Shown: positions 35,118 to 45,845 of the stretch, one piece after another
Layout of the letters: each line of letters opens with the position of its first letter
Position numbering within the stretch: position 1 is the stretch's first letter
Notes under the pieces: generated by a model
Told to the model about the DNA's origin: nothing
Database searches by the model: none
What the model saw: only the letters and a program-made list of their open reading frames with translations
NCBI RefSeq assembly: GCF_007860175.1
Contig: NZ_SJPX01000006.1
Location: forward strand, 436,074-500,073
Direction: 5' to 3'
DNA: 64,000 nucleotides
From: Rubripirellula reticaptiva
GTDB lineage: Bacteria; Planctomycetota; Planctomycetia; Pirellulales; Pirellulaceae
Translations under genes and position numbers: made by a program

Positions 35118-35591
35118 TTGAGATTGACGATGTCCACAGTACGAACGTCCGGTGTACGGTTTCTAGGACGAAAACGACAAGAACCGTCCAATTCTACCGT
35201 AACTCAACCGGGCCTCAGAAACATGGTGACGGAGAACGCAATTGTCTTGCGACGAGTCCAACGTGTCGCCCGTTTAATGGACTCGTCGATGACGATTCCG
35301 GGTACATCGATTCGCTTTGGACTCGATAGTGCTTTTGGACTGATTCCAGGCGTCGGTGACATTGGTACAGCGGCAGTCGGCGGTTGGATACTCTTGCAAG
35401 CCCACCAGTCTGGTTTGCGAAAGCGTCAGCTCGCACGAATGGCCGCCAACATTGCTGTCGACCTCACGATCGGAAGTGTTCCCCTGGTGGGCGACCTATT
35501 CGACGTCTATTGGAAATCGAATTTGCGGAACGCCCGTCTACTTGAGGAACATCTCAAGGAAAAACTCGAGCCAGCGAACGCCCAACCATGA
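35118..35591 (+). CDS. DUF4112 protein
   Basis: 157 residues (153 from the internal MSTVRTS at 35130). RVQRVARLMDSSMTIPGTSIR, FGLDSAFGLIPGVGDIGTAAVG and SVPLVGDLFDVYWKSNLRNARLLEEHL are the classic DUF4112 pattern: a short amphipathic helix, two hydrophobic helices with repeated GD(I/L) motifs, and a basic end. Small integral membrane protein of unknown function. Its stop overlaps the methyltransferase start (ATGA). Confidence 0.9.
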   Translation: MRLTMSTVRTSGVRFLGRKRQEPSNSTVTQPGLRNMVTENAIVLRRVQRVARLMDSSMTIPGTSIRFGLDSAFGLIPGVGDIGTAAVGGWILLQAHQSGLRKRQLARMAANIAVDLTIGSVPLVGDLFDVYWKSNLRNARLLEEHLKEKLEPANAQP

Positions 35592-36193
35592 GCATAATCG
35601 AAGGGGTCGCCACCGGCCAACTGGTGGACACAGACAGTTCGCTGACCGTTTTGGATTTCGTACGCGAATTCTTCAGCAATCCCGCCGAAGTTGCGTCATT
35701 GTTACCAAGTTCTTCGTTTCTTCATCGAGAGATCGCGAGGCAAGCCAATCTTAAATCAGCGAAGTATATCGTTGACCTTGGCCCCGGACTTGGCGGCACC
35801 ACTAGGTCGCTGCTGCAGTGGAGCAACAACCAAGCACGAATTGTCGCGGTTGAGACCAACGAGACTTTCGTCGCACATCTAAGTCAACTCGGTGATGCCA
35901 GGCTTTCTGTAGTGCATCGTAGTGCAGCGGACCTACGGCAAATCATCGAGGACAACGACTTACCGCAGGCAGACGTGATCGTATCCGGTGTACCGTTTTC
36001 GACAATGGACGCGGCTACTTCCAACGCGATGATTGACGGCATCTATTCGTCGCTTAAACCCGGCGGCTCGTTCATTGCCTACCAACTTCGAGACCGAGTC
36101 TGTCAATTGGCCGAACCTCTGTTCGGGCCCGCCTCGATCTCGTTCGTTTGGCGTAATTTGCCACCACTACGAGTCTTTTGCTGGCAAAAGTAG
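35588..36193 (+). CDS. Phospholipid N-methyltransferase-like SAM enzyme
   Basis: 201 residues. FVREFFSNPAEVASLLPSSS followed by YIVDLGPGLGGTTRSLL (motif I, SAM) and IVAVETNETFVAHL (motif II), DVIVSGVPFSTM (motif IV), and LKPGGSFIAYQL fits the COG3963 group related to rRNA adenine dimethyltransferases and bacterial phosphatidylethanolamine N-methyltransferases. The LPSSS and SGVPFS features favour lipid rather than rRNA modification, but the substrate is not proven. Translationally coupled to DUF4112, and probably on the same stress transcript. Confidence 0.82.
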   Translation: MSIIEGVATGQLVDTDSSLTVLDFVREFFSNPAEVASLLPSSSFLHREIARQANLKSAKYIVDLGPGLGGTTRSLLQWSNNQARIVAVETNETFVAHLSQLGDARLSVVHRSAADLRQIIEDNDLPQADVIVSGVPFSTMDAATSNAMIDGIYSSLKPGGSFIAYQLRDRVCQLAEPLFGPASISFVWRNLPPLRVFCWQK

Positions 36194-36240
36194 ATTAACA
36201 AACTAGATAGATAGTGGATCGTGGCATCTCGGTCTTCTAA

Positions 36241-37617
36241 TCACAACGATTCGAACTCGTTTTCGATCTGCGAGACGTAGGTATCAACGTCAATTTTTCG
36301 CCTAAGTCCGTCTGCCGACATGTAACGAACCTTGCCAAAGATCGGCCTTTCCTGATGCGCTCGATCATGCAAACCAAATAGCCAGGCGACATTCGCGTAG
36401 GAGTTTGCATCGCGTCCATCCAAGAAATACTTGTTATTCAGATCCAACGCGGTTCGGTACGCGTGAGCGGTCGTGTTGGTCCATTGGATAATCTTCTTGC
36501 CCCAATACATTCTTAAATGGTTGTGCAAATAGCCTCGATGCTTCATCTCAATCATTGCGGCGTTCCAGGCCGGGTCATGTGTCTCGGCGTTCTCCAATTC
36601 AGTCGCCGAGTAATGGTGATTCCGCTTATCGCTCTCGTGTTTGTCGAGAGTGTCCGCCGCCCAACTCGGCAAGCACTTAAGGCTATCGTACTCCTTTTCG
36701 TAGTGGACAAAGTTGATCGCCAACTCTCGGCGAACAAGTAGTTCTTCTAGAAAAGCATCTTTGGCATCTGTCGAAACGCCCATCTTCTGCTGCACCTCTA
36801 TCGCGATTGCCAACGGCGATATTTGACCGAAATGCAAGTATGGACTAAGAAACGAGACTGCGGGATCGAGGACCGAAATCGGATCGTCGTAGCTTCCGAG
36901 CGATCGGCTGAGAAATGTCTTGAGTTTCGCTTTCGCTTGTGACGTCCCGCCCTTGAAATCATCGACCGGCCGCACGCTGTCATCGACCGATAGCTGTAGG
37001 AGCACGTCATCAATTTTTGTAAGATCGAGTCCATTGACGCTTAGCCTAGTCGAATCTTTCTCAAGCGAAGTCGTCGATAAATCAGTGAAAAATCCTTTTG
37101 CGGTCTCGTTAATTTGAGTTCGGATTGTCCGAGCGGCGTACTCTCGTTTATCCGACGCAATTTCAACTGGAACGATGACATCGGATTCAACCTGCCACAC
37201 TGCACAAGGTGCTTCATTCGCAATGATTTCTCGCCACTCGACTTGATGCCGTAAATAGCCGCGATCGCAAATCAACTCGCATGCGTCTCTCGCCAGATCG
37301 GAAACGAGATCGGGTACTTTGCCATTCCGCACGACAAAGGCGATCGAACGACGGTTTAACGCATTCGCAACATTTGCCAGACCTTCTAGCATAAAACGAT
37401 AGTGTCGGTGGTTCGCGTCTGGGTAGTCCTCCGTCAAACCGAACGCGACAAGCAGCCCGCTCTTGTTTTCGTTTGCTCGCTGTACCGCAAACTCCAACGC
37501 ATGGTTGCATTCCGATCGCTGTGCCTGCTGCATCCAATACAACGTGTATGCACCTTCCACACAGTCTTTATCGTTAAGCCGCTTGATGCGGTCATCTTGA
37601 ATTATGCTCGAAGCCAC
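36241..37617 (-). CDS. phr: Class II CPD photolyase
   Basis: 458 residues. Repairs UV-induced cyclobutane pyrimidine dimers using light and FADH-. The N-terminal Rossmann domain (YTLYWMQQAQRSECNHALEFA) matches class II rather than class I enzymes. FAD/lesion site features in the C-terminal half: FLSPYLHFGQISPLAIA, ELLVRRELAINFVHYE, MKHRGYLHNHLRMYWGKKIIQW and the signature-like NSYANVAWLFGLHDRAHQERPIFGKVRYMS. All key blocks are intact. Convergent with the methyltransferase gene; no promoter was identified in the 440-base spacer to its right. Confidence 0.95.
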   Translation of the reverse strand: MASSIIQDDRIKRLNDKDCVEGAYTLYWMQQAQRSECNHALEFAVQRANENKSGLLVAFGLTEDYPDANHRHYRFMLEGLANVANALNRRSIAFVVRNGKVPDLVSDLARDACELICDRGYLRHQVEWREIIANEAPCAVWQVESDVIVPVEIASDKREYAARTIRTQINETAKGFFTDLSTTSLEKDSTRLSVNGLDLTKIDDVLLQLSVDDSVRPVDDFKGGTSQAKAKLKTFLSRSLGSYDDPISVLDPAVSFLSPYLHFGQISPLAIAIEVQQKMGVSTDAKDAFLEELLVRRELAINFVHYEKEYDSLKCLPSWAADTLDKHESDKRNHHYSATELENAETHDPAWNAAMIEMKHRGYLHNHLRMYWGKKIIQWTNTTAHAYRTALDLNNKYFLDGRDANSYANVAWLFGLHDRAHQERPIFGKVRYMSADGLRRKIDVDTYVSQIENEFESL

Positions 37618-38059
37618 CGGTCAGCCTTCCTCTTCGATCTCGGCGTGTGACTTGAAAATGTGACCGCAAAAGTCGAGAAATACACGCATTTTGGCCAGAC
37701 ATGTTTCAAAGTCGTGTGAATGTTCCGAAAATCCACGCGTCTGCGTTACCTAGTTTAATGGCATCGATCACCAATACGCTGCAAAAAGACTTGCCAGCTT
37801 CAGCGGCTCCCATTTTCCTTAGCTAACCTGAGTTACGTTCCAGAGACTCGCCATCAATTGGCGCTGGCTGGTATGACGTCGGTCCTTTCGTCGTCAAGTG
37901 CATCTTCGACGACGGCTTCCGCCATCTCGTAGACCCGCCCCTACAAACGGAAAACGAAAATTCGCATCCTCAAGCTTGTCCGATCCCCATTTCGGATCAA
38001 CCTGTTGCCGTTAGCTGCACTTATTCCGTTCACCCGTTGACCCGTTGCCTCAAAGATAC
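37618..38059. other. Intergenic spacer, no gene recognised
   Basis: About 440 bases between the photolyase start and the 3' end of the alcohol dehydrogenase gene. No gene, strong hairpin or sigma-54 site was seen; it presumably holds the photolyase promoter. Confidence 0.4.
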
Positions 38060-39079
38060 TCAATCGAAATCGTTTGTTAGCACCAAACGGTATCTCGGCG
38101 ACCCACTTCGCAACTTCTCCATCGCGTCATTGACCTTCGACATCGGAAACTCTTCGATTATAGGCGAGATGCTGTGACGCCCCGCAAATTCAAGCATGTC
38201 ACGTGTCGTCTGCGGACTGCCGATCGGGGAACCACCGAGCGACTTTTCTCCCATCAGCATTGGAAACCAACTCACCTCGACACTCGGCAAAGCGCCAACG
38301 ATGTGAATCTTTCCACCCGGCCGCAGAGTATTAACATAAGCGTCCCAATCAAGCGGCGCATTGACGGTGACGAGCACCATGTCGAGCGATCCGGTTGCCG
38401 ACTTGAGAGATTCGGCGTCTTTCGAGTTTAGGAAACGATGAGCACCCAACTCACGTGCTTCGGATTCTTTTTCTGGACTCGTCGAAAACGCCGTGACTTC
38501 GCACCCCCATTTGTTTGCGAATTTGACGGCCATATGACCGAGACCGCCGATACCTACAATGCCCACCCGCTGCGTCGGCTTGATTTCGTTCTTGACGAAC
38601 GGATTGAACACGGTCAAACCGCCGCAAAACAAAGGGCCAGCAGATTTCGGATCGACTCCCTCTGGCAACGGAATCGCCCAAGATGCTTGACATCGAACAT
38701 GATCCGCGAACCCTCCGTGTCGGCCGATGATCGTCGCGCCACCGGCTTCTACTTCTTGGCATCGATTGTGATTTCCACTCATGCACTGGTCACAAACCAA
38801 ACAAGACCGACACATCCAACCCAGTCCAACTCTTTGTCCTGGACCTAAGTGCGACACAGCTGAGCCAACTTGCGAGATCGTTCCGACGACTTCGTGACCG
38901 GGTACAAGCGGATAGGAAGTCATTCCCCAATCGTTGTCGAGCATACTGAGGTCACTATGACAAATACCGCAGAACTCGACCTTGATTTCGACTTCATCGG
39001 CAGACAGTTCGCCGGGTTCGTACTCGAACGGTTCGAGTGGTTTGCCTTGTTCAAATGCTGCATAGGCTCTGATTGTCAT
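38060..39079 (-). CDS. Zinc-dependent NAD(P) alcohol dehydrogenase (Ahr/YahK type)
   Basis: 339 residues from ATG 39077-39079 (upstream extension is not family-like). Catalytic zinc: Cys in VEFCGICHSDLS and HE in LVPGHEVVG. Structural zinc: four Cys in CRSCLVCDQCMSGNHNRC. Cofactor site: VGIVGIGGLGHMAVKFA. This CINN/YahK subgroup reduces aldehydes with NADPH. Single gene; ATGGAGAACG precedes the start. Aldehyde detoxification is plausible, but the substrate cannot be told from sequence. Confidence 0.93.
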   Translation of the reverse strand: MTIRAYAAFEQGKPLEPFEYEPGELSADEVEIKVEFCGICHSDLSMLDNDWGMTSYPLVPGHEVVGTISQVGSAVSHLGPGQRVGLGWMCRSCLVCDQCMSGNHNRCQEVEAGGATIIGRHGGFADHVRCQASWAIPLPEGVDPKSAGPLFCGGLTVFNPFVKNEIKPTQRVGIVGIGGLGHMAVKFANKWGCEVTAFSTSPEKESEARELGAHRFLNSKDAESLKSATGSLDMVLVTVNAPLDWDAYVNTLRPGGKIHIVGALPSVEVSWFPMLMGEKSLGGSPIGSPQTTRDMLEFAGRHSISPIIEEFPMSKVNDAMEKLRSGSPRYRLVLTNDFD

Positions 39080-39204
39080 CGGTGTCGTTCTCCATGAGTG
39101 ACTAAAACTGTTGATACTTGGGGAAGATAGAAGCACCGGAAGGGTTGGTGCTCGCGTTCGATGCCGAGCTAAAAACCTACATGCCAATCATTCTTATCCC
39201 GTTT

Positions 39205-42200
39205 CTACTTCGTCAGTGCCGCCACACGGCGCACTAGGTTGGCGGATTCGACGGGTTTAGCCATGAACTCAGTGCAGCCTACGGCGATTGCGTTTTCAAC
39301 CTCTTCCGATGTCGCTCCGGCTGTCAGCGCGATGATCGGCATGGTAAAACCTTGGCTTCGAAGTTGTTCGGTTGCGGCTCGCCCATCCAATTCCGGCATT
39401 TGCATATCCATAAGGATACATGCAAACGGACGTTCCTCACTTTCAGCTTTCAAAACAGCCCTGACAGCTTCAGCTCCGTTTTGTGCTTGGGCAACTTCAG
39501 CCCCGGCACGAGAGAGAATTCGCGTGGTGACCATCCGCACATCGCGAGCGTCGTCGGCGACCAGAACTCGACAATTGAGTTGTTCAAGTTTTCCGGAGCT
39601 GGTCGTTTCTGGTTTCAGGTCGGTCGCAGTGGGAGTTATTAAATTCCCCGAACTCTTCACTGGCAACAGCAATGTGAAGCAACTTCCTTTGCCCTCAAAA
39701 CTCTCGACCGTGATGTCGCCTCCGAGTATTTTCGCTAAACGTTTGCTGATAACCAATCCCAGGCCGGTGCCTTCGACACCTACAATTTTGTCGTCATGGA
39801 CTTGGCTAAACGTTTGAAACAACCGCGACAAGTTCCGTTGGGAGATTCCGATCCCAGTATCAATGATGCGAAAGCGAAGTTGTTCAGCGGAAGATGGATC
39901 CGTATCCACGACGACCTTCACGCTGCCCTTGGGCGTGAACTTAATTGCATTGCCAATCAAATTGACCAATATCTGCTCGACTCGCGAACGATCACTGTGA
40001 ATTCTTTCGACGACCGGGCCAGCAAATTCAAATGTAAGGGGAATGCCACTCGTATCACTACGGTGCCTCATCAGTTCATTAATGTCCGCCAACATTGGAA
40101 CCAAGCCGAAACGTGATTTGCGGACAGCTAACTTGCCGGCTTCGACTTTGGATAGATCCAAAATGTCGTTAATGATGCCCAGCAGAAATCGGCCGTTGCG
40201 GATGACTGTTTCGAGATGTTCCTCTTCCACCGCCTTGCCTTCGCGTAGGTCTCGCAGCGCGATGTCACTGAAACCAATGATGGCCGACATCGGAGAACGA
40301 ATTTCGTGACTCATGTTCGTCAAAAATTTGCTCTTGGCCAAACTGGCTTCCTCTGCCGCCGCACGGGCTGTTTCTAAATATGTCTCGGTCTCCTTACGTC
40401 CAGTTACGTCGGTCATGTAAAGAGCCGCGCCGCCTTCGACCGGGAAAACCCGAGCGTCATACCAGCGGCTTAGGTGCCGAGAGTAGTATTCCGTCACTTC
40501 CCCATGCTGTGAGCGACGAACGCGGTCGAGCGCCGACAGCAACGGGGATTCAAGTTCATCCGCGAACAGGTCTTCATAAGAACAACCGACTAAGTCGCCG
40601 GTCTGTTTTGTAAGATTGTGGGCCGCTCGATTGGCCACTTGAATCGTGCCGTCTTGGCTGAAACTGATGAATGGATCATCACTGCGTTGGATCACTTCCG
40701 AAATGATTGCGCGTGATGCTGATAATCTCTGTTCGGTTTCCTTTCGTGCCGAAATATCTTCGATCAGCGAAATGCAGCAATCCGGATTCCCATCAACGTC
40801 CAACCGCAACGAGGTTGTCAGATTGATCCAGACGATGTGACCGTCTCGATGAAGATAGCGTTTTTCCAACGAATAACCAGGAATCTCGCGGCGTTTCATT
40901 TGAGTGAACTGGACCAAGTCTTTGTTCAAGTCCTCTGCGTGCGTGATGTCTTGGAACGTTTTCGAAAGCAGTTCTTCTCGCGTGTACCCGACAATCTGGC
41001 ATAGCTTCTCGTTCACTCGCAACCAGTCGCCATCGAGACTGATGTGAGCAATTCCGAATGCAGCGTTTTCAAACGTGCTCCGATATTCCTTTTCGCTCGT
41101 CTCCAAAATTCGTTTCGCATGAACGATTGGCGTCACATCGTTTTGAGCTCCTACGAAGTGCGTCACTCGGCCTTCTTCGTCGGCGACGGGTGTGATGACC
41201 AAATCGTTGTAGAACTCTGTCCCATCGCGGCGAACATTCAGAATCGTCAGCCGGCATTCTCGTTGCTTGGAAATTGCGTCGCGAATTTTCTGGACGTCAT
41301 CTGGATCGGTACGTGAACCTTGCAAGAAACGGCAGTTCCGCCCAACGATGTCGTCGGGATGAAACCCGGTCAGGTTGTAGAAACCTTGATTTGCGTAAAC
41401 GATTGGCATGTCTTCTGCTAATGCGTCAACAATTATGAATCCCGTGCTCGCCGCGTCGATCGCTCGCGTTCGTAACCGTAGTTGTTCCTCTGCGGCTCGC
41501 ATCACTGTGACGTCATAGAGCGTGATCGCGGCGGCGGAGACTCGTTCGTAATCATCCAGTACTGGCGTGACGCGTATCAGCAAGGTGAGCTTCTTTCCGC
41601 GTATCGTTACGGCAACTTCTTTCGGAGCAACTTCTCCCTTGCGAGAGAGTTCGCGAACTAACGCATCGCAGGACTGGAATGCCGACTCAGGTAGTACATC
41701 CTCAAGCTCGACATTCCTCTCGACGTCCAATTCGGTCCCGAACAGCTTGGTTGCACCTCGATTCCAACTTGTCACGCGACCGGTCAACTCGACACCAATG
41801 ATCGCGTCCGTACTGTCGGCTACGATCGAGTTCAGTTTGCGCAGCTTCTCGGCTGTATCTTTGACCGACCTAAGGTTTGTGATGGTTAGCAACACGCCAG
41901 TGCGGTCACGATACGGAGTCGCTCGCAACAACACTGGGTCACTTCTGCGATCGGAAGCCTCCACCTCCATCGCGTGATTGGTATCGCGGACGCGCTGAGC
42001 GATCTCGATCAGATCGATGCCTTCGAGGGCGTGCGCGTAATCCGTTAGCGATTCCCCTTGTGCATCCTTACGGCGGATCAACAGCACGTCTGCCGCGGCA
42101 GGAGTAACCCGTCGAATGCGCATCTCCCGATCGACAAGAACCATTCCGACGTCGCTTTCACGCATCACGCTTTCTAAATCATTCGTCAGTTCAGTCAGCA

Positions 42201-44436
42201 TTTGTAGACGACGTGAGCTTTCCGAGTGCGTCGTGTGAAGTTCTTCATTGACGCTGTGCAGTTCTTCGTTCGTGCTTTGCAGTTCTTCGTTACTGCTAGT
42301 CAGCTCTTCGTTGCTTGACTGCAACTCTTCGTTGGTCGTTTCGACTTCTTCAATGGTGGCCTGCAGATTCTCACGCGTGTAGTCCAATTCCAGCTCGAGA
42401 ACTCGAACCTGCTCTCGCAGCATCTCGATCGTTGACGCTTCGCTGCCATCGATGACAGTTAGCTTCGATGCTAAAGACGAAACCTCGGCAACCGACGTTT
42501 TCTCCGACTTCTCGGCCGCCGATGGCAAAAGCAACGATTTCTTAATTGGTGGCTCGACTGAGTTAAAACTAAGCAAGCAATGGGTTTCGGAGACATTCAC
42601 GTGATTGAACATTTTGAGCGTTAGCTCAACTCGCTCACCGTCCAAAACAGTCGACTCACTTTCCGCAATCTTCTCGCTCGATTGCAGTCGTTGCATGAGA
42701 ACCGTTAATAACAACCTCAGCGGTTCGGCTAACATGTCTTCGACGGTTCCGGTCAACCGTCCTGTCTGGCGGACGGTGTATCGTGTAACGTCGCCGAAGA
42801 CTTGCAACGGATGCAACGATTGATCGAACAAGATTCCGGGTGGCGCGTACTGTTCCAGAATTCGGTCGTAAGACATCACGAGAGCGGGAGACGGTGACCG
42901 CGATGACCGGGGGCGAATCGAAAGAGGCGCGTTGGTCTGGGGCCGCTTGCGAAGCTTTAGGTCCAGTGGCAGTCGTGATTCGCGTTCCTTTTGAAACAGA
43001 CGCCAGTGTTTGTCGAGTGTCGCAAACTGTTCTTCCACATTGCCGGGTGTTTCGCTCGGACCCAGCCACAAAACTCCCCGTGTCCGCAGGGCGTGCGTGA
43101 ATGCAGAGAGAACGCGTTCTTGGGCGTCCTCCAGCAGGTAAATCAACATATTGCGACAGGTGACCAAGTCCAGGTTGGTGAACGGAGCGTCCTGCAGCAC
43201 ATCGTGACGTGCAAAGACGATCGACTCACGAACGCTCTTGGCGATCTCGAACCCGTCAGGATGCTGTACGGTGAATTGGTCGCGGAGGTGTTTCGGTATC
43301 TCGCTAATCGATTCCGCCGGATAGACACCCTGCTGTGCATATCGAATCGCGTCGGGGTGCACGTCAGTTGCGAAGATCTTTGTGACGAAGCTAACGTTGC
43401 GTTTCTGCTTTTCGTCCTGGATTTGCATCGCGATGCTGTACGCCTCCTGACCGGTCGCGCAACCGGCGATCCAAACTCTCAGTTCGTCGCCTTCACTCTT
43501 CGATGCAACCAAGGGGCGGATGCAACGACCACACAATCTTTGATAACCGTCTGGATCACGAAAAAAACGGGTCACACCAATCATCAGATCATCGGCTAAC
43601 CGCGAAACCTCCTTGAGATCACCGTCAAGCAAGTCAATGTAGCTGGCGAGATTGTCTCTCTTGCTTAACATCATTCGTCGCGACAAACGCCGGGAAAAAG
43701 TCCCATGTTTGTATTGTCCGAAGTCGACGCCACAACAACTCTCCAGTCGTTTGTAGATCGGCTCGAGATCATTGCGTTCGATCGAAGGGGCCCGGTGCGC
43801 AACCACTTCGGCGAGTGATGTTCCCTCCGCGTAAGATGTCAACGCCTCCGCTATTTCTGGAACTGGTGCGACGATGTGGACAGCTTGAGTCTTGATGGCG
43901 TTCAGTGGCATGCCGTTGAACTGTGCAGAGTCCTCATCTTGACAGAGCACCAAACCACCTGCCTTTCGAACGTCCTGAATCCCGACGCTACCATCACTGC
44001 CTGTCCCCGACAACACTACGGACGCGATTGACCGACCGGACTGCCGGGCGAGCGAACTGAAGAACCGATCGATGGGGAGGTTCAATTCGCCATCGTCGAA
44101 TCGCTCTAGCAATTTCAAGCGATTACCCTCTAGCTCTACATGCTTACCGGGTGGCATTAAGTAGACGGTGTTCGGCATCAGCGTCGCGCCTTCGGCCATC
44201 TGAACCGTAGCCATTTTGGTCCGACGTCCTAATAACTCGGCCATGTGACTTTGGTAGTCCGGTGAAAGGTGCTGTATCACCACGAAGGCTGCACCCGTGT
44301 CATCCGCCACCTGCTCGAACAAGCATTCCAGCGCGGTCAGCCCCCCTGCGGACGCGCCGACTCCGATGATGCAATCGGGAGACCTTCCTGCCTTCATAGT
44401 CGATCCTGGGTCTGCTGTTTCGGAGGGTTGGATCAT
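39205..44436 (-). CDS. CheB-CheR-PAS-histidine kinase-receiver fusion protein
   Basis: 1743 residues from ATG 44434-44436 ([11 protein letters not shown]); codons further up translate a dispersed repeat. Order: CheB methylesterase (Ser in GVGASAGG, His in VIQHLSPDY, Asp in [10 protein letters not shown]), CheR methyltransferase ([27 protein letters not shown] for SAM), a coiled coil of seven-residue steps ([14 protein letters not shown] and so on, about 690-770), at least four PAS domains (one LOV-like: [22 protein letters not shown]), HisKA ([16 protein letters not shown], phospho-His), HATPase_c ([25 protein letters not shown]), and a C-terminal receiver (LVADD; phospho-Asp in [11 protein letters not shown]). 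The LOV segment has the Cys of the flavin adduct (GRNCRFLQ), suggesting light sensing. Cytoplasmic, no TM. Which receptor or partner it acts on is unknown. Confidence 0.93.
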   Translation of the reverse strand: MIQPSETADPGSTMKAGRSPDCIIGVGASAGGLTALECLFEQVADDTGAAFVVIQHLSPDYQSHMAELLGRRTKMATVQMAEGATLMPNTVYLMPPGKHVELEGNRLKLLERFDDGELNLPIDRFFSSLARQSGRSIASVVLSGTGSDGSVGIQDVRKAGGLVLCQDEDSAQFNGMPLNAIKTQAVHIVAPVPEIAEALTSYAEGTSLAEVVAHRAPSIERNDLEPIYKRLESCCGVDFGQYKHGTFSRRLSRRMMLSKRDNLASYIDLLDGDLKEVSRLADDLMIGVTRFFRDPDGYQRLCGRCIRPLVASKSEGDELRVWIAGCATGQEAYSIAMQIQDEKQKRNVSFVTKIFATDVHPDAIRYAQQGVYPAESISEIPKHLRDQFTVQHPDGFEIAKSVRESIVFARHDVLQDAPFTNLDLVTCRNMLIYLLEDAQERVLSAFTHALRTRGVLWLGPSETPGNVEEQFATLDKHWRLFQKERESRLPLDLKLRKRPQTNAPLSIRPRSSRSPSPALVMSYDRILEQYAPPGILFDQSLHPLQVFGDVTRYTVRQTGRLTGTVEDMLAEPLRLLLTVLMQRLQSSEKIAESESTVLDGERVELTLKMFNHVNVSETHCLLSFNSVEPPIKKSLLLPSAAEKSEKTSVAEVSSLASKLTVIDGSEASTIEMLREQVRVLELELDYTRENLQATIEEVETTNEELQSSNEELTSSNEELQSTNEELHSVNEELHTTHSESSRRLQMLTELTNDLESVMRESDVGMVLVDREMRIRRVTPAAADVLLIRRKDAQGESLTDYAHALEGIDLIEIAQRVRDTNHAMEVEASDRRSDPVLLRATPYRDRTGVLLTITNLRSVKDTAEKLRKLNSIVADSTDAIIGVELTGRVTSWNRGATKLFGTELDVERNVELEDVLPESAFQSCDALVRELSRKGEVAPKEVAVTIRGKKLTLLIRVTPVLDDYERVSAAAITLYDVTVMRAAEEQLRLRTRAIDAASTGFIIVDALAEDMPIVYANQGFYNLTGFHPDDIVGRNCRFLQGSRTDPDDVQKIRDAISKQRECRLTILNVRRDGTEFYNDLVITPVADEEGRVTHFVGAQNDVTPIVHAKRILETSEKEYRSTFENAAFGIAHISLDGDWLRVNEKLCQIVGYTREELLSKTFQDITHAEDLNKDLVQFTQMKRREIPGYSLEKRYLHRDGHIVWINLTTSLRLDVDGNPDCCISLIEDISARKETEQRLSASRAIISEVIQRSDDPFISFSQDGTIQVANRAAHNLTKQTGDLVGCSYEDLFADELESPLLSALDRVRRSQHGEVTEYYSRHLSRWYDARVFPVEGGAALYMTDVTGRKETETYLETARAAAEEASLAKSKFLTNMSHEIRSPMSAIIGFSDIALRDLREGKAVEEEHLETVIRNGRFLLGIINDILDLSKVEAGKLAVRKSRFGLVPMLADINELMRHRSDTSGIPLTFEFAGPVVERIHSDRSRVEQILVNLIGNAIKFTPKGSVKVVVDTDPSSAEQLRFRIIDTGIGISQRNLSRLFQTFSQVHDDKIVGVEGTGLGLVISKRLAKILGGDITVESFEGKGSCFTLLLPVKSSGNLITPTATDLKPETTSSGKLEQLNCRVLVADDARDVRMVTTRILSRAGAEVAQAQNGAEAVRAVLKAESEERPFACILMDMQMPELDGRAATEQLRSQGFTMPIIALTAGATSEEVENAIAVGCTEFMAKPVESANLVRRVAALTK

Positions 44437-44462
44437 TGGGCAAGTGATTTGGGTATTGCGAT

Positions 44463-44520
44463 GTGGCGCAGGCTTCCAGCCTGGACGCCGCAGTATTGCC
44501 AAGCTAGAAGCCTACGCCAC
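44463..44520. repeat. Dispersed palindromic repeat, copy 3
   Basis: GTGGCGCAGGCTTCCAGCCT at 44463-44482 and AGCTAGAAGCCTACGCCAC at 44502-44520 pair as arms of a hairpin with about 20 bases between. Located 27 bases before the start codon of the CheB/CheR fusion. Confidence 0.75.
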
Positions 44521-44824
44521 AGAAGAGCGACTCGTTTTTACACCAGAGCAACTACTGTACCCAACGGAAGGTCGTGTGTTCATCCAGTTGCGTTCGCGAT
44601 AGTTTAGAGTTCCCGCGATTACACTATCCAGACAACACAAGAATATAAACTTGCCCAACTGGTGCATCGTCAACCAAAGTGGTCGATCGCAGCGCACCGG
44701 CTGTATCGACTTGCCCAAAGCCATCATTGGCTGGAAACGGCACACGAGATGCTCGCGTTCATATTCGCCTAACAAGCTTCAACCAAGAATTCACGATATC
44801 GCAGGCCAGAAACCTACTCTCATT
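44521..44824. other. Spacer between the CheB/CheR fusion and the C39-like gene
   Basis: About 300 bases. The reading frame of the next gene is open upstream to 44651 but starts at a better placed ATG (44825). No promoter was identified. Confidence 0.35.
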
Positions 44825-45673
44825 ATGACGGACATCACGATCGCGATCGCTGTGATGATCGCCATTTCGCTCACCTTGGGTCTCTTAACGGCGAAGTTCT
44901 TCTATACCGTCAAGGGCCAATGGACGATGCTAGGATTGGCGATGTCGGTGTTGGCGATGGTCTACTTCCTGTTTTACGGGTCGGGTCAGTTGATCTTGGC
45001 GAGAATTGTGCCTTCGTCCGCCGCTATTGTCTACACAAACTTCGCAGCCTTCTTTGCGGCGATGGGTGCTGGGTGGGCGTGGCGACTACCCGAGACGCCG
45101 ATGTGGCGACGAGCAGGACTGAGCCTACTGCTCTGTGGCGCATCATTGGCAGCAACGTGTTGGCCACTACTCTCGATCGCCGTTCGTCCACCACCGAATG
45201 GCGGCGACGATTGGGAGAACGGTGTGGCCAGACAGACGTCTTGGGCGACATGTAGTCCGGCGGCAGCCGCTACTTTGTTCCATGGTGAAGGGATCGAGAT
45301 TAGTGAACGCGAATTGATTCCACTTTGCCTGACCGATTCGAGCGGAACCCCGACGCTCGGATTGTACCGCGGCGTGAGACTAGTCGCCAAAGAATATGGC
45401 CGCTCCGTCACAATCGTAGAACCAAGTTTGCAACGACTGATCTCTGATGATGATTGGCCGGTTCTGATCGCTGTTGAATTACCGTTCGGAGTCGAAGACC
45501 GTCGCTATGCCGATCAATGGGGATGGATTCCTGGAATGGGCCATTCGGTTGTCGCTCTTGGACGAACCGAGGATGGCGGATTCCTAATTGGCGATCCATC
45601 CGTCGGTCTTGAAATCTGGCGCGAAGACGACATGAAGCTTCTTTGGCATGGGAATGGAATTCGAGTTCAGTGA
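44825..45673 (+). CDS. Membrane protein with C-terminal C39-like cysteine peptidase domain
   Basis: 282 residues; ATG 44825 (MTDITIAIAVMIAISLTLGL). Four hydrophobic segments in the first 125 residues (IAIAVMIAISLTLGLL; WTMLGLAMSVLAMVYFLFYG; AIVYTNFAAFFAAMGAGWAW; AGLSLLLCGASLAATCWPLL) are followed by a C39-like domain: Gln and Cys in ARQTSWATCSPAAAATLF, His in PGMGHSVVALGR and Asp in LIGDPSVGLE. C39 domains cleave at double-glycine leaders of exported peptides, but here no ABC-transporter domain is attached and no peptide substrate is visible. The active site faces whichever side follows four helices, probably the cytoplasm if the N-terminus is inside. Substrate unknown. Confidence 0.75.
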   Translation: MTDITIAIAVMIAISLTLGLLTAKFFYTVKGQWTMLGLAMSVLAMVYFLFYGSGQLILARIVPSSAAIVYTNFAAFFAAMGAGWAWRLPETPMWRRAGLSLLLCGASLAATCWPLLSIAVRPPPNGGDDWENGVARQTSWATCSPAAAATLFHGEGIEISERELIPLCLTDSSGTPTLGLYRGVRLVAKEYGRSVTIVEPSLQRLISDDDWPVLIAVELPFGVEDRRYADQWGWIPGMGHSVVALGRTEDGGFLIGDPSVGLEIWREDDMKLLWHGNGIRVQ

Positions 45674-45845
45674 CGTTAGTTCGGCCTATGGATTTTCAAG
45701 GAATCGTCGTTACGCGTTGAAAGTTCTGCTGGGTTGTCACTAGCTGGGTACTTGAGAGTTGCGATGGCAACATGCCGGAATCGTCGAACGAATTGTCGTG
45801 CACGTCACAGCGTGTGATGCTCGTTGGAACGGGCGGAATACAAGC

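Noticed and set aside
44437-44502. N-terminal extension of the CheB/CheR fusion (MAILRRPGWKPAPH...).
   Set aside because: It translates one arm of the dispersed palindromic repeat; the MIQPSE start is more plausible. The same applies to the upstream extensions of UdgX and the radical SAM gene.
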